From positions 1-17,697 of the forward strand of contig JAFDWA010000008.1 in the NCBI GenBank assembly GCA_018268735.1: a stretch of DNA of 17,697 bases. Direction: 5' to 3'. This DNA comes from Actinomycetota bacterium (lineage in GTDB: Bacteria; Actinomycetota; Acidimicrobiia; Acidimicrobiales; Microtrichaceae). Made by a program: the position numbers and the translations under genes. This document shows positions 1-7,879 of this stretch, in pieces; within the stretch, counting starts at the first letter, position 1, and each line of letters opens with the position of its first letter. Under the pieces are notes generated by a model. The model was not told the DNA's origin. It saw only the letters and a program-made list of their open reading frames with translations, and did no database searches.

Positions 1-156
1 CTGGATGCTGTCGTAGGGGAGCTCCGTGAGCAGCTCGGTCGCCGCGGCGACGATCCGCTTCCGACGCTCCCGCTGCGCCGGGGTCGACGCCACTGCGGCC
101 CGGACCGGTCCACCGTCCTCGGCGTCCGGGCCGGCGACAGCGGTCCGGGACGACAT
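1..156 (-). CDS. TetR-family transcriptional regulator, N-terminal part (cut by window edge)
   Basis: Only the first 52 codons lie in the window; the gene runs off the left edge. The ATG is at 156-154. After a disordered Ala/Gly/Pro-rich leader of about 24 residues comes TPAQRERRKRIVAAATELL, then TELPYDSIQ. This is the usual opening of a TetR DNA-binding domain: a basic stretch, helix 1 with the AAxELL pattern, and the start of the helix before the helix-turn-helix. The recognition helix and ligand domain are not visible, so the effector is unknown. The gene is divergent from the NuoF-like gene at 291, and a perfect 9-bp inverted repeat lies between them at 182-206. TetR proteins commonly repress themselves and a divergent neighbour, so control of the flavoprotein is a reasonable inference. 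Confidence 0.8.
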   Translation of the reverse strand, partial: MSSRTAVAGPDAEDGGPVRAAVASTPAQRERRKRIVAAATELLTELPYDSIQ

Positions 157-181
157 CGGACCAGTCTACGTGGCTTCAGGG

Positions 182-206
182 AGAACTGGATCCTTGTTCC
201 AGTTCT
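182..206. promoter_or_regulatory. Inverted repeat, candidate TetR operator
   Basis: AGAACTGGA (182-190) and TCCAGTTCT (198-206) are perfect reverse complements separated by 7 nt. The 25-bp element sits in the 134-bp gap between the divergent TetR-type gene and the NuoF-like gene. Size and symmetry fit a TetR-family operator. A TATGGT hexamer at 226-231 could be a -10 element for the rightward gene, but I see no convincing -35. Confidence 0.55.
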
Positions 207-290
207 TCGTCGAGGTCATCGCCGCTATGGTCGCTGGGTAGAGGTGGGTCGACGTGCCCCACGTCCTCCATCGATCTACGGGAGGCCCGA

Positions 291-2234
291 ATGCCGCTGA
301 TCGAACGCGTCCTCGACCGCAGTGAGTGCCGGTCGCTCGACGGCCACCTCGCCCGAGGAGGTGGCCGAGGGCTGGAGGCTGCGCGGGCAGCAGGCGCCGA
401 GTCGACGATCGAGGTCGTCGAGGCATCGGGGCTCAGGGGTCGTGGCGGCGCCGGGTTCCCCACCGGCCGCAAGTGGCGGACCGTCGTCTCCGAACCGCTC
501 GGCACCGCACCTCCGGTGGTCGTGGTCAACGCCGCAGAGGGCGAGCCCGGCACGTTCAAGGATCGCCAGCTCATCCGGATGAACCCCTACAAGGTGCTCG
601 AGGGCGCACTCATCGCCGCGGTCGCGATGGGTGCCGACGACGTGGTCGTCGCAGCGAAGCACACGTTCCGGCGGGAGCTCGCTGCGTTGCGCCGGGCGAT
701 CGCCGAGCTCGACGCATCCGGATGGACCGACGGCGTAGCGATCCGGATCGTCGAGGGACCCACCGAATACCTCTTCGGAGAGGAGACCGCGCTGCTGGAG
801 GTCGTGTCAGGACGACGTCCCTTCCCTCGCATCGCACCGCCCTGGCGTCGGGGACTCGACGACGGCGCGGGCGCGACCGGGGCGACCGCATCCGATGTTG
901 CGCTCGTCGGTGACGAGCCGTTCGCCGACACCGCCGTGCTCGTCGGCAACGTCGAGACGCTGTCGAACCTGCCGGGCATCCTCGCAGAGGGTGCCGACTG
1001 GTTCCGCTCTGTCGGCACCGAGCAGTCACCCGGCACGATCATCTGCACGATGACGGGGCACTGCGCCACCCATGCGGTCGGCGAGGTCCCGATGGGCACG
1101 ACGTTGCGCGAGGCGATCGAGCTCATCGGCGGCGGCGCGGCCGGCACGCGGATCATCGGGGCCCTCTCCGGGGTCGCCAACCCGATCGTCGACGAGGAGC
1201 ACCTCGACACGCCGCTCACCCACGAGGACATGCGCGCGATCGGCAGCGGTCTCGGGTCGGCCGGATTCTTCGTGATCGATGACCGCACCGATGTGGTGGC
1301 GCTCGCCGCAGGCGCCGCCCGGTTCCTGTCGATCGAGTCGTGCGGTCAGTGCGATCCGTGCAAGCGCGACGGACTCGCGATGGCGAGGTCGCTCGCCTCG
1401 CTGACCGGCCCGACGCCGAACGCCGGCGACCTGGAGGCCATCCCGGCGCGGCTCGACACCGTCACCTACGGAGCCCGCTGCGGTCTCGCCACCGAGCAGC
1501 AGGTGGTGCTCGCAAGCGCGCTCGAGCTGTTCCCCGAGGCGTTCACCCGCCGGGCGGCCGGTGACCGCAGCGGCGCCGCCGAGGAGCTCGTGCTGCCGCT
1601 CGTCGACATCGTCGAGGGTCGAGCGGTGCTCGACACGTCGCACCTGACCAAGCAGCCCGACTGGACCCACGACGCGGTCGACTCCGGCACGGTCCCGTTC
1701 GCGATCGACATGGCCCTGCACGCGCGCAACCGCGCCGCGGAGACCGTCGTGCACGTCCCGGAGCGCAACGTGCGCGCGGCCGCAGCGATCGCCACCGGAC
1801 GCGATCCGCTGCCGGCCGCGCTCGGACCCATCTGCGAGCTCATCACCGGGCTCCGAGGTCAGCTGGACGACCTGATCGCCGAGCCGGACGGCTCCGCGAT
1901 GCACGAGCTGCGTCGGCAGCTCGACGTCTACGTGGACGTGTCGGAGCGGATCGTGCACCCATGGGCGAGCAGGGCGGAGCCCGGCGCTGCCGACGACGAC
2001 ATCTGGCAGGCAGAGCTCGACGAGCTCGCGGTGGAGCGGGAAGCACGTGCCGACGACGAGCGGTTCCCCGACGCGGCCGAGCTGCACCACCTCGTCGAGC
2101 GGATCCGGTCGATCCTCGACCGCGACGAGGACCGGATCCTCGATCTGGCAGCCCGTCTGGACGAGGTGCACGTGGAGGAGCTGGGCGCAGGTGTCAGCGA
2201 GGCGGTCGCCACCTCGCAGGTCGGTCGGAGCTGA
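291..2234 (+). CDS. NuoF-like NADH-binding flavoprotein with 4Fe-4S site and unusual C-terminal extension
   Basis: This 647-residue protein has the layout of the NADH-oxidising NuoF/HoxF/formate-dehydrogenase beta family: an FMN glycine-rich motif RGRGGAGFPTGRKW at 49-62, the NAEGEPGTFKDR-type segment at 80-92, a GEETALLE nucleotide-site motif at 163-170, an SLBB-like region around 245-330, and an N3-type cluster site CGQCDPC (Cys351, 354, 357) with Cys397. Canonical NuoF ends near 430-450. Here about 215 residues follow. Residues about 503-640 read like a two-repeat hemerythrin (HHE) four-helix bundle, but the histidines expected as iron ligands are missing. The start is supported by GGAGG at 281-285, five bases before the ATG. 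No nuoE or nuoG partner is adjacent, so the electron acceptor is unknown. It could be a diaphorase subunit working with proteins encoded elsewhere. The NuoF-like assignment is firm; the role is not. Confidence 0.85.
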   Translation: MPLIERVLDRSECRSLDGHLARGGGRGLEAARAAGAESTIEVVEASGLRGRGGAGFPTGRKWRTVVSEPLGTAPPVVVVNAAEGEPGTFKDRQLIRMNPYKVLEGALIAAVAMGADDVVVAAKHTFRRELAALRRAIAELDASGWTDGVAIRIVEGPTEYLFGEETALLEVVSGRRPFPRIAPPWRRGLDDGAGATGATASDVALVGDEPFADTAVLVGNVETLSNLPGILAEGADWFRSVGTEQSPGTIICTMTGHCATHAVGEVPMGTTLREAIELIGGGAAGTRIIGALSGVANPIVDEEHLDTPLTHEDMRAIGSGLGSAGFFVIDDRTDVVALAAGAARFLSIESCGQCDPCKRDGLAMARSLASLTGPTPNAGDLEAIPARLDTVTYGARCGLATEQQVVLASALELFPEAFTRRAAGDRSGAAEELVLPLVDIVEGRAVLDTSHLTKQPDWTHDAVDSGTVPFAIDMALHARNRAAETVVHVPERNVRAAAAIATGRDPLPAALGPICELITGLRGQLDDLIAEPDGSAMHELRRQLDVYVDVSERIVHPWASRAEPGAADDDIWQAELDELAVEREARADDERFPDAAELHHLVERIRSILDRDEDRILDLAARLDEVHVEELGAGVSEAVATSQVGRS

Positions 2235-2247
2235 CGACGCACCCGAG

Positions 2248-2283
2248 CACGCCATCACCTCAGGACACGCCATCACCTCAAGA
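2248..2283. repeat. 18-bp tandem repeat, two copies, over the end of the SDR gene
   Basis: Copies lie at 2248-2265 and 2266-2283 and differ by one base. On the minus strand each unit begins with TGA (TGAGGTGATGGCGTGTCC), and the first of these is the SDR stop codon. The repeat fills the gap between the convergent NuoF-like and SDR genes. Confidence 0.8.
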
Positions 2284-2311
2284 CACGACGATGCCGCCGT
2301 CGCAGGTGATG
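2271..2311. terminator. Possible bidirectional terminator between convergent genes
   Basis: CATCACCT (2271-2278) can pair with AGGTGATG (2304-2311) across a 25-nt loop. The first copy of the 18-bp repeat offers an alternative left arm. There is no T-tract, so termination is inferred mainly from the position between convergent genes. Confidence 0.3.
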
Positions 2312-3087
2312 ACCTCGCCCACGGTGTAGGCGCCTGCCCGCGAGCAGAGGAAGATCGTCAGGCCGCAGATGTCCTCGGGACTTCCCACGCGCCCTCGCGG
2401 CGTCATCCGTCCGACAGCTTCCCAGTCGGTGCCCTCGACATCGCCACCGGTGCCGACACCGGTGCTGAGCATCCACGTCGGGAACGGCCCGGGGGCGATC
2501 GCGTTGACAAGGATGTTGCGCTTCACGAGCTTCGACGCGAGCTGGCGCGTCAGCGCGTGCACCGCCGCCTTGGACGGTCCGTAGGACACTGTGTCGAACG
2601 CGGGGGTCCGGATCCCGTCGACCGAGCCGATGTTGACCACGCGGGAGGGGTCCTCGGCCGTCGCCCCGGCCTCGAGCAGCGGCAACAGGCGCTGGGTGAG
2701 GAAGAACACGCCCTTGACGTTCGTGTCGAACACCTTGTCCCAGCCCACCTCGGGGAACTCGTCGACCGGGGCGCCCCAGGAGACCCCGGCGTTGTTGACG
2801 ACGACGTCGAGGTGGTCGGTCCGCTCCGCGATCGCCGCTGCGAGCTCGTCGACACCGGCCAGGCCCGACAGGTCGGCCGGCAGCGACACGCAGGTCCCTC
2901 CGTACCGGGCGGCGAGGCGAGCCGCCGTGGCGTCGCATGCCTCGACCTTGCGCGAGCTGATGTACACCGTCGCACCGTTGGCGAGGAACCCGGCGGCGAT
3001 CATCTCGCCGATGCCGCGCGACCCACCGGTCACGAGCACCTGCTTGCCCTTCACCGTGAACAGGTGCTCCATGGAGAGATCGGTCAT
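2278..3087 (-). CDS. Short-chain dehydrogenase/reductase (SDR), RhlG-like
   Basis: The 269-residue length is normal for a classical SDR. It has the Rossmann cofactor motif TGGSRGIG (20-27), NNAG at 98-101, and the catalytic set Ser155, Tyr169 and Lys173 in a YxxxK arrangement. The ending CDGGIVVS matches the family's C-terminal DGG. The sequence around the active site (VNIGSVDGIRTP) and the later NAIAPGPFPTWM resemble 3-oxoacyl-ACP reductase-like SDRs of the RhlG type, so NADP(H)-dependent reduction of a keto group is likely; the substrate cannot be read. A GAGGAG ribosome-binding site lies at 3100-3095, seven bases before the ATG at 3087. The gene is convergent with the NuoF-like gene and codirectional with the small membrane protein upstream, with a 157-bp gap containing repeats and a hairpin, so it may have its own promoter. 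Confidence 0.88.
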   Translation of the reverse strand: MTDLSMEHLFTVKGKQVLVTGGSRGIGEMIAAGFLANGATVYISSRKVEACDATAARLAARYGGTCVSLPADLSGLAGVDELAAAIAERTDHLDVVVNNAGVSWGAPVDEFPEVGWDKVFDTNVKGVFFLTQRLLPLLEAGATAEDPSRVVNIGSVDGIRTPAFDTVSYGPSKAAVHALTRQLASKLVKRNILVNAIAPGPFPTWMLSTGVGTGGDVEGTDWEAVGRMTPRGRVGSPEDICGLTIFLCSRAGAYTVGEVITCDGGIVVS

Positions 3088-3147
3088 CGGTGCGCTCCTC
3101 GTCGTCGTGGCCCCGATCCGCTTCGCGGCCCGGCAGGATCCACCGTA

Positions 3148-3179
3148 GGGGACCGGTCCTGACAGCGTTCAGGCTCCCC
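3148..3179 (-). terminator. Nested hairpin between the DUF4190-like gene and the SDR gene
   Basis: GGGGA (3148-3152) pairs with TCCCC (3175-3179), enclosing CCTGA (3158-3162) and TCAGG (3169-3173) around a 6-nt loop. A perfect 10-bp palindrome GGACCGGTCC (3150-3159) overlaps it. On the minus strand it lies after the membrane-protein gene and before the SDR gene, so it could be a terminator without a T-tract or a regulatory structure. Confidence 0.35.
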
Positions 3180-3184
3180 TGCCC

Positions 3185-3247
3185 GGAGTCCCCACGATCA
3201 GGAGTCCCCACGATCAGGAGTCCCTGCGATCAAGCTCCACGCGATCA
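3185..3247. repeat. 16-bp tandem repeat, three copies plus a decayed fourth
   Basis: Units at 3185-3200 and 3201-3216 are identical (GGAGTCCCCACGATCA). The third, 3217-3232, has two changes, and a degenerate 15-bp fourth ends at 3247. On the minus strand each unit starts with TGA, and the fourth unit contains the stop codon of the small membrane-protein gene. Confidence 0.85.
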
Positions 3248-3481
3248 GGTCGTGCGCCGGATCGCGGACGCGATGACGAAGGCGAGCAGCGCGAGCACCG
3301 AGATCGCGACACCGACCCAGCTCAGGACGATCGCGGCACGGGCCACTCCCTCACCGCCGAGCGATCCGCACGACGCACGGATGCGGTCCCTGGACCGGTA
3401 GCCGATCGCGAGGCCGACCAGTCCCACCGGCAGGCAACCGAGCAGGCCCAGCAGCGACAGGACGAGCGCCACCTTGGCCAT
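3245..3481 (-). CDS. Small two-helix membrane protein, DUF4190-like
   Basis: Read from the ATG at 3481 this is a 78-residue protein with two hydrophobic helices (about residues 3-24 and 48-72). Between them is a short polar loop with SRDRIRAS and GGEGVARAAIVLSWVG. Helix, AIGYRSRDRIR-type linker, GxGxA, then a second helix is the pattern of DUF4190-type proteins, which are common in actinobacteria and have no established function. Upstream GTG codons at 3520 and 3517 would add 12-13 residues rich in Pro and Gln. I prefer 3481 because the methionine directly precedes the first helix and follows a GAGGAC stretch. It is divergent from the PEP-mutase-family gene at 3544. Its stop codon lies inside a tandem repeat. 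Confidence 0.65.
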   Translation of the reverse strand: MAKVALVLSLLGLLGCLPVGLVGLAIGYRSRDRIRASCGSLGGEGVARAAIVLSWVGVAISVLALLAFVIASAIRRTT

Positions 3482-3543
3482 GTCGTCCTCGGGGACCTGC
3501 TGTCCGGGTACCGCCACCACGCGGACCCTAGATCCTTGGCACG

Positions 3544-4314
3544 ATGGAGCACATGACCGACCTCACCGCCCGTGCCAGCCGACTCCTCGAGCTCCACCAC
3601 ACCGGCACCACGTTGGTGCTGCCGACCGTCTGGGACGCGTGGTCGGCCCGGGCCGTCGTCGCGGCCGGCTTCGCTGCGCTCACCGTCGGCAGCCACCCGC
3701 TCGCGGATGCCCGGGGCCAGTCCGACAACGAGGGCATGACGCTCGACGAAGCGCTCGACGGCATCCGACGGGTGACCGGATCGGTCGACGTCCCGGTCAG
3801 CGCGGACATGGAGTCCGGCTACGACACCGCACCCGCCGAGCTGGTCGAGCGCGTCCTCGAGGCCGGGATCGCCGGCATCAACATCGAGGACAGCGTCCAC
3901 TCGCAGCGGCGGATGCGATCGGCGCAGGAGCACGCCGACTACATCGCCGCGGTGCGCGCCGCTGCCGATGCCGCCGGCGTCGACCTCGTCATCAACGCCC
4001 GCACCGACGCCTTCCTCGGCAAGTACGAGACGTTCGCGGACCCTCTCGCCGAGGCGATCCGCCGACTGCAGCTGTGCGAGTCCGCCGGCTCCCGCTGCAG
4101 CTACCCGGTGAAGGCGCCCGACGCCGAGTCGGTCCGCACGCTCCTCGCCGAGCTCTCGGGTCCGATCAACGTGATCGCGCACCCCGTGAACGGTTCCGCA
4201 GCAGGCCCGCTCGAGGAGCTCCGCCGCCTCGGCGTGCACCGCGTCTCGTTCGGACCGCTGCTGCAGGGAGCGCTGACCGGGCCGCTGAGCGACATCGTGT
4301 CGCCGTGGGCCTGA
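3544..4314 (+). CDS. Isocitrate lyase/PEP mutase-family enzyme
   Basis: This 256-residue protein fits the small PEP mutase/isocitrate lyase TIM-barrel family, which makes or breaks C-C or P-C bonds next to a carboxylate using Mg2+. Visible family features are LPTVWDAWSARAV (26-38), the TVGS strand end (47-50), VSADMESGY (85-93) for the metal-binding carboxylates, INIEDS (112-117) and VINARTDAF. The KKCGH-type catalytic cysteine loop of true (methyl)isocitrate lyases is absent; residues 117-128 read SVHSQRRMRSAQ. Lyase action on isocitrate is therefore unlikely, and an oxaloacetate decarboxylase/hydrolase or phosphonate-type reaction is possible. No clear ribosome-binding site precedes 3544. 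A TAGATC hexamer ends 9 bases upstream, compatible with a leaderless message. A second ATG at 3553 is preceded by GGAG. Confidence 0.8.
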   Translation: MEHMTDLTARASRLLELHHTGTTLVLPTVWDAWSARAVVAAGFAALTVGSHPLADARGQSDNEGMTLDEALDGIRRVTGSVDVPVSADMESGYDTAPAELVERVLEAGIAGINIEDSVHSQRRMRSAQEHADYIAAVRAAADAAGVDLVINARTDAFLGKYETFADPLAEAIRRLQLCESAGSRCSYPVKAPDAESVRTLLAELSGPINVIAHPVNGSAAGPLEELRRLGVHRVSFGPLLQGALTGPLSDIVSPWA

Positions 4315-4351
4315 TCGACCGGGCACCCGATCCGACCGCGGTCCCGATCAG
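4311..4351. terminator. Bidirectional hairpin terminator between convergent genes
   Basis: CTGATCG (4311-4317) pairs with CGATCAG (4345-4351), and the stem continues with ACCG (4318-4321) against CGGT (4339-4342) after a 2-nt bulge. It spans the stop codon of the PEP-mutase-family gene and the last codons of the deacetylase gene. It is GC-rich with no T-tract, and strong in either orientation. Confidence 0.5.
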
Positions 4352-5163
4352 CCCGGGGCCAGGTAGTCCTCGAGCCGTCCGATCCTGAACCCCTCGGCGC
4401 GCGCACGGGCGACCACGTCGTCCAGGTCTGCGTTCAGGGTGGTCCGGTAGTGCATCAGGATGATGTCGCCGGGCTTGAGCGGGCCGTCCTGCATCGTGAG
4501 CTTGCCGTCGTTGGTCGATCCCGCCCAGAGCACGATCGCCCGGTAGCCGCACTGCGCCGCGATCCGCCGCACCATGTCGTTCGAGTTGCCGTACGGGGGC
4601 CGGAACAGGGTCGGTCGCTTGCCGAACAGCTGCGTGAAGGCGTCCGCGGGCTCGCAGATCTCCGTGCGCGCCTTGGCCTCGGGGGTGACCTTCAGGTTGG
4701 GGTGGGTGATCGTGTGCGTCTGGATGGTCGCGCCGCGCTCCTCCATCGCCTTCCAGTAGCCCGGATCGGCCTGGGCCATCGGCTGGGTGAGGAATGACGT
4801 GAACGGGACGCGGAGCTGCGCGAAGTGATCCAGGTAGGAAGGATCGCGGACCATCCCGTCGTCGATCGTGATGAAGATCACGCGATCGGTCGTCGGGACC
4901 CGGTGGAACTTCGGCGCGAGTCCGTCGGCAGCGACGACGGTCGGGACGACCGTCGGCGGCGGCGCGAGCAGGTCGTTCGGCGGCGCTGTCGTCGTGGTGG
5001 ACGACGAGCTCGTCGACGAAGCCCGATGCCTCGCGGTGGTCGTCGATCGCCCGGCCGCGGTCGCACCCCCGCCCGACGAGCAGGCAGCGACGAGGACGCA
5101 GCAGGCGATCGCCATGGACACGACGCTCGGCGTCGAACGACGGAAGGCGGTCCGCACGGTCAC
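4348..5163 (-). CDS. Polysaccharide deacetylase (NodB domain) lipoprotein
   Basis: The protein has a lipoprotein signal peptide: basic RTAFRRS, a hydrophobic core, then the lipobox LVAAC with Cys28. A Ser/Thr-rich linker of about 40 residues follows, then a NodB carbohydrate esterase 4 domain. Motifs in order are TIDDG (99-103; first metal Asp pair), HTITH (150-154; H-x3-H metal site), RPPYG (188-192) and LMHYR (236-240). These are the residues a metal-dependent deacetylase needs, so it is probably active on a cell-wall or extracellular polysaccharide while tethered outside the membrane. The start is uncertain. GTG at 5163 or 5157 gives a normal basic n-region, TTG at 5184 is the longest choice, and ATG at 5115 would leave almost no n-region. 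A hairpin separates it from the thioesterase gene upstream. Confidence 0.85.
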   Translation of the reverse strand: MTVRTAFRRSTPSVVSMAIACCVLVAACSSGGGATAAGRSTTTARHRASSTSSSSTTTTAPPNDLLAPPPTVVPTVVAADGLAPKFHRVPTTDRVIFITIDDGMVRDPSYLDHFAQLRVPFTSFLTQPMAQADPGYWKAMEERGATIQTHTITHPNLKVTPEAKARTEICEPADAFTQLFGKRPTLFRPPYGNSNDMVRRIAAQCGYRAIVLWAGSTNDGKLTMQDGPLKPGDIILMHYRTTLNADLDDVVARARAEGFRIGRLEDYLAPG

Positions 5164-5184
5164 GGGGTCGGAACGTAGCTGCAA

Positions 5185-5202
5185 GCGCCCGTCTCCGGGC
5201 GT
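5185..5202 (-). terminator. Short GC hairpin between thioesterase and deacetylase genes
   Basis: CGCCCG (5186-5191) and CGGGCG (5196-5201) form a perfect 6-bp stem with a 4-nt loop, inside the 24-45 bp gap after the thioesterase stop. No T-tract follows. It may terminate or attenuate minus-strand transcription. Confidence 0.4.
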
Positions 5203-5208
5203 CGCCGC

Positions 5209-6006
5209 TCAGCCGGCAAGCCGCGTCTGGCGCGTGGTCGCGAGCAACGACCCGTCGGGCATGTGGATCCAGCCGTCCTCGACGGCGAACCCCTCGTGGG
5301 CATGTGTGGCGTGCATCCGTGCAGCGAGGTACCCGTCCTCGCCGAGGGACCAGCGGCCGGCCGCGCTGTGGATCTGGATCGAGTACTCGATCGTGACCGC
5401 ACGTTGCGGCGCGGTCGTGCTGGCGAAGACCGCTGGTGGGAAGTAGTCGCCGTACATCGTCAGCCACCGGCTGTCGAGGGCGTCGCCGGCGAGCGGACGG
5501 CTCCAGGCGATCCACTCGGCGCGGTCGTTGCCGGCGAACATCAGCGTGTCGGGATGGAGGTGGGTCTCGACGTTGTCGAGGTGCGCCGGCCGGTCCCCGA
5601 TGTGCAACCGGACGGTTCCCTCCGGCCGGGCGATCGGCGGCGGCACATCGCTCCACTCGACGCCCTCGCATGGCGGGGAGTGGTGGAACCTCGCCACGGT
5701 GGTGACCCGGTCGTCCTGGAGCACGGTCGCGTGGGTCGTGACCATGGATCGACCCCGACGCACGATCTCCACGGCGACCACCAGGTCACCGACCACGTTC
5801 CCACGCACATATCCGAAGGTCGCTGCGCGGAGGGTGCTGGAGGGTTCGACGCCGTCGGAGCGCAGCACGTGCTCGACCGCGGCGAGCGCCTGGGCGGCGA
5901 CGATCCCGCCGTGCACGCCCTGCAGGGAGGTCCACTGCTCGTCCACGTGGGAGCGGAACCGACCATCTCCGACGTGCTCGACCGCAACGGCGTCGTCCCA
6001 GTCCAT
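5209..6006 (-). CDS. Acyl-CoA thioesterase-like protein (double hotdog)
   Basis: Read from the ATG at 6006, this is a 265-residue protein of the thioesterase-like superfamily (TesB-like double hotdog), expected to hydrolyse acyl-CoA thioesters in the cytoplasm. Supporting features are GVHGGIVAAQALAAVEHVL (30-48), the usual glycine-rich turn and central hotdog helix. It is followed by the strands TLRAATFGYVRGNVVGDLVV and RRGRSMVTTHATVLQDDR, typical of the first hotdog. A second hotdog follows (DSRWLTMYGDYFPPAVFAS; VTIEYSIQIHS), ending with WIHMPDGSLLATTRQTRLA, the common C-terminal strand of this family. An open frame continues upstream to 6258, but the extra 84 residues look non-coding. No strong ribosome-binding site is visible at 6006, and GTG codons at 6012 and 6024 are alternatives. 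It is divergent from the suf operon. Confidence 0.8.
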   Translation of the reverse strand: MDWDDAVAVEHVGDGRFRSHVDEQWTSLQGVHGGIVAAQALAAVEHVLRSDGVEPSSTLRAATFGYVRGNVVGDLVVAVEIVRRGRSMVTTHATVLQDDRVTTVARFHHSPPCEGVEWSDVPPPIARPEGTVRLHIGDRPAHLDNVETHLHPDTLMFAGNDRAEWIAWSRPLAGDALDSRWLTMYGDYFPPAVFASTTAPQRAVTIEYSIQIHSAAGRWSLGEDGYLAARMHATHAHEGFAVEDGWIHMPDGSLLATTRQTRLAG

Positions 6007-6173
6007 CGACACATGATGGATCACGACCAGCGACCAGCCCGAGCCGGCCGACGTCCGCAACTCCTCCGGAGGGTGGCCGATGGCCGCTCGTTCGCAGGCT
6101 GAGATGCAGACGCGCTCTTGTGCGATGCCCCTGCGCCGATGGACACTGTGCTGCGACCGGACAGGGTCGTGCC

Positions 6174-6223
6174 GATGCCCCGCGACGTCCGACGACATGG
6201 CAGGTCGCCGGTCCTGGGGCATC
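6174..6223. repeat. Imperfect long hairpin upstream of suf
   Basis: GATGCCCC (6174-6181) is complementary to GGGGCATC (6216-6223). Inside it, GCGAC (6182-6186) pairs with GTCGC (6204-6208), leaving a 7-nt asymmetric internal loop. It is about 110 bp upstream of the suf palindrome and inside no gene. Function unknown. Confidence 0.45.
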
Positions 6224-6321
6224 CTGGGTCCATCGACACCACGCCGTCGGGCGTCCACGTGAGCACGACTGCGATCCGGGCTCGCCGGGGCAGAGGTGGA
6301 ATACGGATGCCCACGGGCTGG

Positions 6322-6354
6322 TTTTTCTAGTCATCTCTAGACTAAATAGAGATG
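6322..6354 (+). promoter_or_regulatory. suf operon promoter/operator with palindrome
   Basis: This is an AT-rich island in GC-rich DNA. CATCTCTA (6332-6339) and TAGAGATG (6347-6354) are perfect inverted 8-mers with a 7-nt spacer. A second, offset inverted pair is TAGTC (6328-6332) and GACTA (6340-6344), also 7 nt apart. TAGACT (6338-6343) could be the -10 hexamer, so a bound protein would block the promoter. TAGTC-N4-CTAGA (6328-6341) recurs before the ric gene at 12705. Confidence 0.55.
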
Positions 6355-6371
6355 CAGAGCGAGGTGTGGTG

Positions 6372-6415
6372 ATGAGCAGAACCGACCAGACGTCCACCGA
6401 GACCCGAGTGCGCCC

Positions 6416-6419
<4 letters not shown>
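6372..6419 (+). CDS. Possible 15-residue leader peptide overlapping the sufB start
   Basis: ATG at 6372 has a good ribosome-binding site, GAGGTG at 6361-6366, and opens a 15-codon frame ([15 protein letters not shown]). Its TGA (6417-6419) overlaps the sufB GTG (6416-6418) as GTGA. The sufB start itself has no clear ribosome-binding site, so ribosomes may load here and re-initiate at sufB. It could also be a decayed remnant of an upstream gene, or the real message might start closer to sufB. No functional peptide motif is visible. Confidence 0.35.

Positions 6420-7878
<1,459 letters not shown>

Positions 7879-7879
<1 letters not shown>

Larger units (their letters stand above)
6007..6371. other. 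Divergent gene-free region between thioesterase and suf genes
   Basis: I find no convincing protein gene in these 365 bp; the open frames have the composition of shadows. The right end holds the suf promoter/operator palindrome. The middle holds a GC-rich inverted repeat (6174-6223). The sufR regulator often found just before actinobacterial suf genes is absent. Confidence 0.6.

Noticed and set aside
1026..2276. Long minus-strand open frame (416 codons) opposite the NuoF-like gene
   Set aside because: Composition is low-complexity Arg/Asp/Gly/Val typical of the antisense of a GC-rich gene, and no domain is recognisable; the plus-strand gene is secure.
3185..3247. CRISPR-like array
   Set aside because: Units are 16 bp and directly adjacent without spacers; it is a simple tandem repeat.
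3544..4314. Methylisocitrate lyase (prpB) assignment
   Set aside because: The catalytic cysteine loop is missing, and no propionate-pathway genes are adjacent.
6007..6258. 84-residue N-terminal extension of the thioesterase gene
   Set aside because: Arg-rich, no family similarity, and normal hotdog proteins of this type start near the ATG at 6006.
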